The notes beneath the pieces were generated by a model, which was not told the DNA's origin, searched no databases, and saw nothing but the letters and a program-made list of their open reading frames with translations. This document shows, one piece after another, positions 33,951-44,614 of a stretch of 64,000 nt of DNA. Both the position numbers and the translations under genes were made by a program. How positions within the stretch are numbered: the stretch's first letter is position 1; every line of letters begins with the position of its first letter. Source of the DNA: Clostridiales bacterium Firm_04 (GTDB taxonomy: Bacteria > Bacillota > Clostridia > Oscillospirales > Ruminococcaceae); contig LVAJ01000034.1 in the NCBI GenBank assembly GCA_001603005.1, forward strand, positions 1-64,000. The letters are read 5' to 3'.

Positions 33951-34808
33951 ATGGCAAAGGGCGGACTCGGACTCGGCAGCGGACTCGGCTCGCTGTTTGA
34001 GCAGAATGCAGCAGATCCCGCAAGCGGCATCCAGACCGTGCGGATCACCGAAATCGAACAGAACCGCGCACAGCCCCGCAAGCGCTTCGACGATGAAGCA
34101 CTCACGGAGCTCGCGGAATCCATTCAGGCACACGGCATGCTCCAGCCGATCGTCGTCAGACCGGTCGGGGACAGACGGTATCAGATCGTCGCCGGAGAAC
34201 GCCGCTGGCGTGCCGCAAAGCGCATCGGGCTTTCCGAGGTGCCGGTCATCATACGCGATCTCACCGACAGCGAGGCAAGTCAGATCGCCCTGATCGAAAA
34301 TCTCCAGCGCGAAAACCTCAATCCGATCGAGGAAGCGCTCGGCTATCAGGCGCTCATGCAGCAGTATCAGATGACACAGGAGGAGGTCGCGAAAACCGTC
34401 GGGCGCTCCCGTCCGGCAATCGCAAACAGCCTGCGCCTGCTGAATCTGCCGGTGCTGGTGCAGGATTATCTCGAAAAAGGAAAGATCTCTGTCGGACATG
34501 CAAAGGCGCTTGCCGGTCTGAAGGACGAAAAGCTCCTGCTCGACTGCGCAGCCCGTGCCGCAGAGGATAAAATCACCGTGCGCGAGATCGAAGCACTCGT
34601 GCAGAAGCAGAATGATCCGGCAAAGCCTGCCGATAAGCAGAAAACGCCGGAGCAGATCTATTACGAGGAAATGGAAATCAGCCTCGGCAGTCATCTCGGA
34701 CGAAAGGTGCATGTGTCCGGCAATAAGAAAAAGGGCACGCTCACCTTGGAATTTTATAACAAGGAAGATTTGCAGGCGCTTTGTCAGCTGTTGACAAAGG
34801 ATGCATAA
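33951..34808 (+). CDS. parB: ParB/Spo0J chromosome partitioning protein
   Basis: This 285-residue protein has an N-terminal GLGSGLGSLF segment that stimulates ParA, the ParB/sulfiredoxin-like nuclease fold with box I (ENRAQPRKRFD... region) and box II (GERRWRAAK), a helix-turn-helix around residues 135-165 (EEVAKTVGRSRPAIANSLR), and a C-terminal dimerisation part. Spo0J proteins bind parS, hydrolyse CTP and spread on DNA; the GERR motif is part of the CTP pocket. No parS-like 16-mer was found in this window. guaB starts 21 bases further on. Confidence 0.95.
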   Translation: MAKGGLGLGSGLGSLFEQNAADPASGIQTVRITEIEQNRAQPRKRFDDEALTELAESIQAHGMLQPIVVRPVGDRRYQIVAGERRWRAAKRIGLSEVPVIIRDLTDSEASQIALIENLQRENLNPIEEALGYQALMQQYQMTQEEVAKTVGRSRPAIANSLRLLNLPVLVQDYLEKGKISVGHAKALAGLKDEKLLLDCAARAAEDKITVREIEALVQKQNDPAKPADKQKTPEQIYYEEMEISLGSHLGRKVHVSGNKKKGTLTLEFYNKEDLQALCQLLTKDA

Positions 34809-36299
<1,491 letters not shown>

Positions 36300-36321
36300 T
36301 CTCTCTCATATTCACAAAAAA

Positions 36322-36357
36322 GACTGCATCTCCGGCAAATCGGGGATGCAGTTTTTG
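36322..36357 (+). terminator. Terminator after guaB
   Basis: The arms GACTGCATC and GATGCAGT with a G/C-rich top are followed by TTTTTG. Confidence 0.85.
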
Positions 36358-36479
36358 TTTACAGCAGCAGCGTTTTCTGATGCACTCCAAAAAAATCGAA
36401 TTTCACTTAGGGTTTTTCCGTGCAGCGCGCATCTAATAAGTAGAAAGACCAAAACAGATCCCCCGAAAGGAGTTCCCCA

Positions 36480-37034
36480 ATGGATAACGGTGCAAGTAGC
36501 TACCGCCGTTTCCTGGACGGTGATGATGCGGGTATGGAGGAGCTGATCCGGAATTATAAGGACGGGCTCACGCTGTACCTGAACAGTTTTCTGAATGACT
36601 TTCACATTGCAGAGGATTGCGTGCAGGACACATTCATCCGGCTGGCGATCAAAAAGCCGAAATACCGCGGAGACAGCTCCTTCAAAACGTGGTTATACAC
36701 GATCGGAAGGAACACCGCGCTCGCCTTTCTGCGCAGGCACAGGCGGCGAAATGATCTTGTGATCGACGAATGTGAAATGCTGGCTGCGGAAGAAGATCTG
36801 GAGCGGGATTATCTGAAAGAAGAACAGCGGATCACCGTCCGGCGGGCGATCCGCAGTCTGAAACCGGACGATCAGCAGGTTTTGTATCTGACCTATTTTG
36901 AAGGGTTCAGCTATGCCGAGGCTGCGGTCATCATGCAGAAATCCCGCAAACAGATCGAAAATCTCCTCTACAATGCGAAAAAAAGACTGAAATCAGCGCT
37001 TGAAAAGGAAGGGTTTCATTATGACGAGCTATAA
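36480..37034 (+). CDS. ECF-type RNA polymerase sigma factor
   Basis: This 184-residue sigma factor has region 2 (about residues 20-90, DFHIAEDCVQDTFIRLA and SFKTWLYTIGRNTALAFLRR) and region 4 (about 120-175, LKPDDQQVLYLTYFEGFSY, then MQKSRKQIENLLYNAKKRL). The following gene overlaps it by 14 bases and encodes a one-helix membrane protein, a probable anti-sigma partner. A secreted dockerin protein gene comes next. This order suggests that extracellular conditions control polysaccharide-degrading machinery. The leader (36400-36440) contains TTTTT and ATCTAATAAG elements resembling an ECF-type promoter and possibly self-recognised. Confidence 0.92.
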   Translation: MDNGASSYRRFLDGDDAGMEELIRNYKDGLTLYLNSFLNDFHIAEDCVQDTFIRLAIKKPKYRGDSSFKTWLYTIGRNTALAFLRRHRRRNDLVIDECEMLAAEEDLERDYLKEEQRITVRRAIRSLKPDDQQVLYLTYFEGFSYAEAAVIMQKSRKQIENLLYNAKKRLKSALEKEGFHYDEL

Positions 37035-37851
37035 AGGATACAAGGAGATGACGCGCTGTGTGCTGGCTGCCCGCGATGCGCATCTCGAAAAGAAGCGGCG
37101 GCAGCAGATCTTTCTCATGCGGTGCATTCCTGCGATGTCGGGGATCTGCGCGGCTCTGATACTGGGGCTCGGATTCCGCGCCCATGCTCCGAAAGCACCG
37201 GAAATCGGGAACATCCCGCCGACCGCAGCAGTGACAACGGAATCCGGCGCATCCGCCGCGCAGTCAGCCTTGCAGACAACCGCGCTGCCGGAATCAAAGC
37301 CGTCAGCCGCGCCGGATCCGGCTGACCGCACAGAAACCGTCCCGCAGGGATCCGCGGAGCCTGCGGAAACCGGAGCAGAACCGCTGCCCGTGCAGTCCGA
37401 AGTGATCCCCGCGCAGACGGATCCGGCGCCGGAGCCTGCGAAGACCGATGCATCCGCTCCTGCGAAAGTGCCGGCATCCGATCTGCCGGACGATCCGACG
37501 GAAATTCCGGATGAGGTTCCTGCAAAGGATCCGGATCTTCACAACTATCTGCACTGGGATGAGATGACAGTCGATCAGCAGTATTTTATGGCTGAAACCG
37601 GCGAACCGCCCGTGAGCTATCACACCGCCGAACAGGAAGTGCCTGCCGGCGAGATCGGTGAACCTGTCGGTCCGGCGTATATGAGCGGATACGACTGGTA
37701 TGCGCAGATCTATTATCACTGCGAAGCGAAGGCGTATCAGATCAAGGGAGATGATACCGGCAGAACGATCGCGATTCAATTTCCGGACAATGCGGTGTAC
37801 TATCTTTACGCAAAGGATGTACAGCCGCAGCTTGAACAGCCGACAGGCTGA
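37021..37851 (+). CDS. Putative membrane anti-sigma factor, proline-rich
   Basis: This 276-residue protein has about 37 basic cytoplasmic residues, one membrane helix (about 38-54), a long Ala/Pro/Glu/Thr-rich stretch (about 60-180) likely to span the cell wall, and a C-terminal domain of about 90 residues (YMAETGEPPVSYHTAEQE, GYDWYAQIYYHCEAKAY). The gene starts inside the sigma gene, 14 bases before its end. Gene order and topology fit an anti-sigma factor sensing an external signal, but no known anti-sigma motif was recognised. The outer domain is unassigned. Confidence 0.68.
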   Translation: MTSYKGYKEMTRCVLAARDAHLEKKRRQQIFLMRCIPAMSGICAALILGLGFRAHAPKAPEIGNIPPTAAVTTESGASAAQSALQTTALPESKPSAAPDPADRTETVPQGSAEPAETGAEPLPVQSEVIPAQTDPAPEPAKTDASAPAKVPASDLPDDPTEIPDEVPAKDPDLHNYLHWDEMTVDQQYFMAETGEPPVSYHTAEQEVPAGEIGEPVGPAYMSGYDWYAQIYYHCEAKAYQIKGDDTGRTIAIQFPDNAVYYLYAKDVQPQLEQPTG

Positions 37852-37897
37852 ATCCGCCGAACACGTAAATACGTGAAAACTGAAAGGAGTGCGTACC

Positions 37898-39019
37898 ATG
37901 AAAAAGGCAAAGATGATCGCTGCGCTCGCAGCCGTGATGTGCAGTATCACATCGGTATCCGCGCCGATGCCGGCAGTTGCAGGCGAAGCGGAAACAGAAA
38001 ACAGGGATCAGGTCACGGAGCAGTCGCTTGTGCTTCCCGAAGATATCGCATATATCTGGGATACACTGCGCACGTTCCTCTGGGACAGGGAAACGAATAC
38101 CCGAACAATGGATGCCTATACCGAGCTGGACGAAGGCAGGAACATCATCATTGTAGCAGACAACGAGGAGATCCTTGCCGCAGTCAGGGCGTTTGTAACG
38201 GAAAATGCGCTTGACGAAAGCCTGATCGGTTACAGGATCGAACGCTTTGCAGACATGCTTTCCGACGGCGAAACCACTGAAACACCCGTCACGAATGCGG
38301 AGCTGGAAACGCTTGTCACCACGTTGCAGACGCTCAACATCTTCCTGACAGAAAAGGGATTCACCGACAATTCGGCTTATGCTTCTCTTTACTGGGGCAG
38401 GCACGCGATCGAGTGCTTTGCACAATCCTATGCCGTCGAGCATGAAATCAGGCAGTTCATGACAGAGAACGATCTTGACGAAAATCTCATTACGGTTACG
38501 GTCGCTCCCGAAGCAGATTACCGTGAACCTACGGGCGGACAGAGAAGCTACGAGGAAGTCAACACGGTCGTCGCCGGCGAATATATCACCCTGAAACAAT
38601 ATCTGCATGAATGCGGGATGCTCTCCAATATCTATCTGACAACAAAATATGCCGCGGCGCTTCCGGATGTGCCGTACAGCTGTGTGGAAATCTCCGTCAG
38701 ATCGCAGGACGATGCTGATGCGCTGCAAGCCCATCTGAAAGAAGCCCATTACTGGCAGGATGTTGTGGAAATTACCGTGCAGCCGGATCTCTCCGCAGAT
38801 CCCGACAGCACGATCCGCAGCAAAGATTATATCTGCCTTGACGGTGACTCGAATGATGACGGCGCCTTTGCGATCTCGGATGTCATCAAGCTTCAGAAAT
38901 GCCTGCTCGCCGCAGATACCATGACAGAACGGCAGGGATATGCGTCCGATCTCTCCGGAAACGGCTGCGTGGATGCCGCCGATCTTGCAATGCAGAAGCG
39001 TCATCTGATCGAAGGGTAA
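37898..39019 (+). CDS. Secreted dockerin protein of unknown function
   Basis: This 373-residue protein has a signal peptide (about residues 1-28, ending AVAG), two or three copies of a module built around FLTEKGF / FMTENDL / FVTENALDESLI-like helices with VTV strands, and a C-terminal type I dockerin with calcium loops DGDSNDDGAFAISDV and DLSGNGCVDAADL. No catalytic motif was found. It follows the sigma/anti-sigma pair by 46 bases and may be under the same control. The dockerin implies scaffoldin attachment. A family B repeat lies directly after its stop. Confidence 0.87.
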   Translation: MKKAKMIAALAAVMCSITSVSAPMPAVAGEAETENRDQVTEQSLVLPEDIAYIWDTLRTFLWDRETNTRTMDAYTELDEGRNIIIVADNEEILAAVRAFVTENALDESLIGYRIERFADMLSDGETTETPVTNAELETLVTTLQTLNIFLTEKGFTDNSAYASLYWGRHAIECFAQSYAVEHEIRQFMTENDLDENLITVTVAPEADYREPTGGQRSYEEVNTVVAGEYITLKQYLHECGMLSNIYLTTKYAAALPDVPYSCVEISVRSQDDADALQAHLKEAHYWQDVVEITVQPDLSADPDSTIRSKDYICLDGDSNDDGAFAISDVIKLQKCLLAADTMTERQGYASDLSGNGCVDAADLAMQKRHLIEG

Positions 39020-39021
39020 AT

Positions 39022-39127
39022 AGGTATCGCTTCGCGATGATTTTGAATGGGCTTCATGCACGCTTCGCTATGAGTTTGCAAGCAAACTCACCAAACCCGC
39101 CAAAGGGATTTATCCCTTTGGAATCCC
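39022..39127. repeat. Dispersed palindromic repeat, family B, copy 2
   Basis: It shares AGGTATCGC, GCGATGATT, CCAAACCCGCCAAAGGGA and TCCCTTTGGAATCCC with 13044-13118, in the same order, with about 30 extra bases in the middle. The extra part is itself palindromic (GAGTTTGC-AA-GCAAACTC). Confidence 0.72.
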
Positions 39128-39154
39128 GTGATAGGGAGTGCGGGTTCGTATAGC

Positions 39155-39280
39155 TTTTCACTATTCACTTTCCGCTGGGCGCAATAACCTATCAGAAGCC
39201 GCGTCCAACGGCATGTTCAGCGATTGCGGGGACAGTCCGCGAAACCGGCTCCCGAAGGATAACGGCAGCGGGGGCTCCCC
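39155..39280. repeat. Dispersed repeat, family A, copy 2 (without promoter)
   Basis: It shares TTTTCACTATTCA, CCGCTGGG, AGAAGCCGC, CCGGCTCCCG and AACGGCAGCGGG with copy 1 at 27296. The downstream end has GGGGGCTCCCC instead of the GGGCA-TGCCC palindrome and no TTGACA. It therefore looks like a degenerate copy, here lying between convergent genes. Confidence 0.6.
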
Positions 39281-39321
39281 ACTTGGGGACAGCGTCCCCA
39301 TTCGGAATGCATCGCAGATAC

Positions 39322-39364
39322 AAAAAAACTGACGGCACTGCTGCCACACGGGCAACAGTGCCGT
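39322..39364 (-). terminator. Terminator of the lipoprotein operon
   Basis: The stem ACGGCACTG (39332-39340) pairs with CAGTGCCGT (39356-39364), extended by TGCC/GGCA. On the minus strand it is followed by TCAGTTTTTTTG. Confidence 0.85.
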
Positions 39365-39388
39365 TTCTGTTTGATATGGGATCGCGCA

Positions 39389-39994
39389 TCAGCCGAATAA
39401 GTACGCACCGTCTGCATTTTTCAGCACAAAGATCTCGCCGTTCGTGACGATCGGTACCGCTTCCTCATCCCCGTCATAGAGCGCATACAGCGTGAACAGG
39501 ATGTCGTGCATTTCCACCGCGTCCTTCTTGCAGTTCTCCACAAACGCATCATCAAAAATGCCCGCACCGGAATATGCCTTGAAAAAGTCGTCCAGATCCT
39601 CTTTTTCCGGCGGACAGTATTCGATTTGCAGCTCCGTCAGCGTCCAGCCGTCATAGCCGTCCTCATCGAACCGCGTACAGAGATCCTCATGGAACGACTG
39701 CTCCAGCGAGCTGCCGTCGCTTTCCAGATATTTGCCGTAGCTCTCCTGATACGGCGGATAGACCGTTTTCTGATAGTCCGCGAAATTGTCGTGGTCGATC
39801 GCCTCAAAATAGGTTTTCAGCAGGTCAATATAATCCTGATCGACACCGTCTGCCGCCTTGACCTCCAAACCGCCGCTTTTCTTTGCCGCATTGGAAACGC
39901 TGCTTTCACCGGCAGAACCGGACTTTCCGCTGCTGCATGCCGTACAGCAGAGCGCGGTCACCGCAGCAAGCAAAATCACACCAATTTTCTTCAT
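39389..39994 (-). CDS. Lipoprotein of unknown function (201 residues)
   Basis: The signal sequence ends in a lipobox with C20 (CCTACS), predicting a membrane-anchored lipoprotein. After a Ser/Gly-rich linker it has a mostly helical domain: DYIDLLKTYFEAIDHDNFADYQ, split by short loops, and a C-terminal ALYDGDEEAVPIVTNGEIF. The next gene upstream encodes a lipoprotein of similar size and layout (YYHALQAQDAAEF..., ending in a short strand), so the two are probably distant paralogues. The gap between them is 12 bases. Function is unknown; the last gene in the operon is followed by a terminator. Confidence 0.8.
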   Translation of the reverse strand: MKKIGVILLAAVTALCCTACSSGKSGSAGESSVSNAAKKSGGLEVKAADGVDQDYIDLLKTYFEAIDHDNFADYQKTVYPPYQESYGKYLESDGSSLEQSFHEDLCTRFDEDGYDGWTLTELQIEYCPPEKEDLDDFFKAYSGAGIFDDAFVENCKKDAVEMHDILFTLYALYDGDEEAVPIVTNGEIFVLKNADGAYLFG

Positions 39995-40006
39995 ATCGCA
40001 CCCCCG

Positions 40007-40651
40007 TCAGGCATACATCAGATACCACTGACCGTCCAGCTTGACCGCAAACAGCAGTTCGCCGTCCAGCTTGACCGCCGTTTCCCGCTTGGAGCCGGAA
40101 CCCTTGTCGCAGAGATAGCGGTCGATCGACATCTGCACAAATTTCTCTGCGCGATCCGAGACCTTCTGCTCTCCCTTTTCCTCTGCGATCTTGTCCAGCA
40201 TCGCAAGCATCGCGTCACGCGTATCTATCTGACCGTCCGCATCAATATACTCGACCACATCGACCATGGAATAATCAAAGTCCTTGCCGTCATATTCCGC
40301 TTTGATCGACTCATATGTCAGCTTGACAAGCGCATCGTCCGTCAGTTCATCGCCGCCGGCTTCTGCCAGCTGATATTCATGGTAAAACGGCAGCTGCGCT
40401 GCGGTAAATTCCGCGGCGTCCTGCGCCTGCAATGCGTGATAATACGAAGAAATCTTCTGGACAAGCCCGTCTTCCAGAAAGCGGCTATCATACTGCACCG
40501 AGACAGGCAGCGCGGTATTTGCCGTCAGCATTGAGCCGTAGGGCATATCATACACCACAGAGGTCTCGTCAGCGGATGATTCTCCGCATGCGGTCAGCGG
40601 ACATGCCGCCAGCACCAGTGCTCCCGCCAGCGCAAGCATTCTGCGTTTCAT
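40007..40651 (-). CDS. Lipoprotein of unknown function (214 residues)
   Basis: A signal peptide ends at C22 in LTACGES. The mature protein has a helical region with ISSYYHALQAQDAAEFTA followed by YHEYQL, and ends in two similar strands (TAVKLDGELLFAVKLDGQWY split into repeats of VKLDG). It is probably a distant paralogue of the next lipoprotein. It lies 23 bases downstream of the ABC-F gene. A role cannot be assigned; the domain organisation resembles NTF2-like or DUF-type sensor lipoproteins, but this is weak. Confidence 0.78.
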   Translation of the reverse strand: MKRRMLALAGALVLAACPLTACGESSADETSVVYDMPYGSMLTANTALPVSVQYDSRFLEDGLVQKISSYYHALQAQDAAEFTAAQLPFYHEYQLAEAGGDELTDDALVKLTYESIKAEYDGKDFDYSMVDVVEYIDADGQIDTRDAMLAMLDKIAEEKGEQKVSDRAEKFVQMSIDRYLCDKGSGSKRETAVKLDGELLFAVKLDGQWYLMYA

Positions 40652-40674
40652 AAGCTATCTCCTTTTCCGCCGGA

Positions 40675-42594
<1,920 letters not shown>

Positions 42595-42618
42595 AGATCC
42601 TGATTCCCTTTCTTTTGG

Positions 42619-44493
42619 TTATAATTCAACCTTGACCGCAACAAATCCGTAGGGCGGCAGCTTGACGTCATTGCCGTTGATCTCGCCGTGCACGACGTCG
42701 AACATCGTGTAGCGGTCGGTGAACGGTGTTTTGTCCACGCCGAACACGACCTCATGATCCGAGCGGTTCAGCGCAATGACCATTGCCTTTCTGCGGTGCT
42801 TGCGGTAGCGCGCAAATACGATATAATCATCATCCAGCGTCAGGAATTTGAGGTCGCCGTCCACAAACACCTTTGTCATATGCCGGATCTTCGAGAGTGT
42901 TCTGGTATATTCGATCAGATCCTGATCCTCATGTCCCCACGGATAGCAGCGCCGGTTGAACGGATCGCCGTAGCCGTCGAGTCCCGCCTCATCGCCGTAG
43001 TAGATGCTCGGCACGCCGGGCAGGAAAAATTGCAGTACCATCGCGCATTTCAGCTTCTTCTTGCCGATCTCGTACTGCTGCGGAGTGAGCCGCCGCTCCG
43101 CCATCCAGTCCTTCGACTTTCCCGCTGAGGACTCCCCGCCGAGCACCGTGATCGCGCGCTCGATATCATGCGTCGAGACAAAATTCATCAGCACATCGAC
43201 TGCGCATTTCGGATAATTCTCGATGATCGTCATGATCTGATTGCGGAAATCATACGGGCTGCACCCGCCGAGATACTGCATGATCGCCGTGCGGAACGGA
43301 TAGTTCATGACCGAATCCAGCTGCGCACCGAGCAGATATCTTCTGCGGACGCCGTAGGCTTCCTTGGTCGTCGCGTCTTCCCAGACCTCACCGATGACGA
43401 TATGCTCGCCGTCCGCGCGCTTGACACAGTCATGCAGCCGCTCCAGAAACGCATCCGGAAGCTCGTCGGCAACGTCCAGACGGAAGCCCGCCGCGCCGAG
43501 GCTCATCCAGTATTCCAGCACGCCCTCTCTGCCGCAGATATAGTCGGTATATTCCGGCTCATTTTCATTGACATTCGGGAGCGTGTCGATGCCCCACCAG
43601 CTCTCGTAGGTATCCGGATAGTGCTGGAAGGTATACCACTTGTAATACGGGCTGTCCGGCGAATTATATGCGCCGACCGTATCATAGCGGCGGAATTTGT
43701 TGAAGTAGATGCTGTCCGCGCCGGTATGCGAGAACACGCCGTCCAGAATCACGCTGATGCCGTGGCGCGCCGCTTCCGTACACAGACGGGCAAAATCCTG
43801 ATTTGTGCCGAGCAGCGGATCGACCTTCCGGTAATTCGCGGTGTTGTAGCGGTGATTCTCGTGCGACTCAAAGATCGGGTTCAGATAGATGCAGGTCACG
43901 CCGAGCGATTCCAGATAACCGAGCTTCTGCACGATGCCTTCGAGGTCGCCGCCAAAATAGTCATTGTTCCAGACATGTCCGTGTTCATCCGGACGGTACC
44001 ACGGTGTCCCGTCCCAGTCCTCGCGGAGCACTCTGCCTTCCGGAATATTCTCATGCGGCAGCCCGCTCTTGCAGAAGCGGTCGGGAAAGATCTGGTACAT
44101 CACGCCGCCCTTGAGAAAATCCGGCGTTTCATAATGCTCGTCATAGACCGTCAGCTGAAAGAGGTCACCCTCGCCGATGACGCCTTCATGCGCGGCAGCT
44201 TTTTTGATATAGTACCACTGCCCGCCAGACATATACGAGAAATAATAATAATGTACGCCCGGAATTTTCGCGGAACAGGTCGCGGAATAGCAGATCTGCT
44301 CCCCGCGTTCGCTGACGGTGTTCATCGGAATGAACCGCTCCTTCATGCCCGGACGGTACAGCACGAGCATCGGGTTTGTATCAAGCTTTGTCTCCCGCGG
44401 CAGGCAGATCGTGAACGTACACGGCTCATTCTGCCGCAGTGCGCCGAATACGGATTTATAGCTCCTGTCCCAGCTGTCATAGATTCGTTTCAT
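42619..44493 (-). CDS. GH13 alpha-glucosidase / neopullulanase-type amylase
   Basis: This 624-residue protein has an N-terminal beta-domain (about residues 1-125) and a GH13 barrel with the expected motifs: DGVFSHTG, GFRLDVADELPD with nucleophile Asp, IGEVWED with acid/base Glu, and STHDIER. The N-terminal domain and length fit neopullulanases, cyclomaltodextrinases or maltodextrin glucosidases. With no signal peptide it should act in the cytoplasm on imported or stored alpha-glucans. It starts 17 bases after the terminator of the glycogen phosphorylase gene, leaving almost no room for its own promoter, so it may depend on read-through. Confidence 0.93.
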   Translation of the reverse strand: MKRIYDSWDRSYKSVFGALRQNEPCTFTICLPRETKLDTNPMLVLYRPGMKERFIPMNTVSERGEQICYSATCSAKIPGVHYYYFSYMSGGQWYYIKKAAAHEGVIGEGDLFQLTVYDEHYETPDFLKGGVMYQIFPDRFCKSGLPHENIPEGRVLREDWDGTPWYRPDEHGHVWNNDYFGGDLEGIVQKLGYLESLGVTCIYLNPIFESHENHRYNTANYRKVDPLLGTNQDFARLCTEAARHGISVILDGVFSHTGADSIYFNKFRRYDTVGAYNSPDSPYYKWYTFQHYPDTYESWWGIDTLPNVNENEPEYTDYICGREGVLEYWMSLGAAGFRLDVADELPDAFLERLHDCVKRADGEHIVIGEVWEDATTKEAYGVRRRYLLGAQLDSVMNYPFRTAIMQYLGGCSPYDFRNQIMTIIENYPKCAVDVLMNFVSTHDIERAITVLGGESSAGKSKDWMAERRLTPQQYEIGKKKLKCAMVLQFFLPGVPSIYYGDEAGLDGYGDPFNRRCYPWGHEDQDLIEYTRTLSKIRHMTKVFVDGDLKFLTLDDDYIVFARYRKHRRKAMVIALNRSDHEVVFGVDKTPFTDRYTMFDVVHGEINGNDVKLPPYGFVAVKVEL

Positions 44494-44510
44494 GCTTATC
44501 CCCTCATCAC

Positions 44511-44538
44511 AAAAAACGGGCGATCGTCTGACCGCCCG
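44511..44538 (-). terminator. Terminator or attenuator between glgP and the GH13 gene
   Basis: CGGGCG and CGCCCG form the stem; on the minus strand TTTTTTG follows. The GH13 start codon lies 17 bases beyond it. An additional perfect 12-bp hairpin lies at 44568-44595. Confidence 0.75.
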
Positions 44539-44567
44539 CTCCCCACACGATTGCTATATGCTGCGCC

Positions 44568-44595
44568 GCGGATCCGTTTCCCCAAACGGATCCGC
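44568..44595. other. Perfect 12-bp hairpin downstream of glgP
   Basis: GCGGATCCGTTT and its complement enclose a four-base C loop. It lacks a T run, so it may protect the 3' end of the glgP transcript or stall polymerase ahead of the terminator at 44511. Confidence 0.6.
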
Positions 44596-44614
44596 AAAAC
44601 ACAGCAGGTTTCGG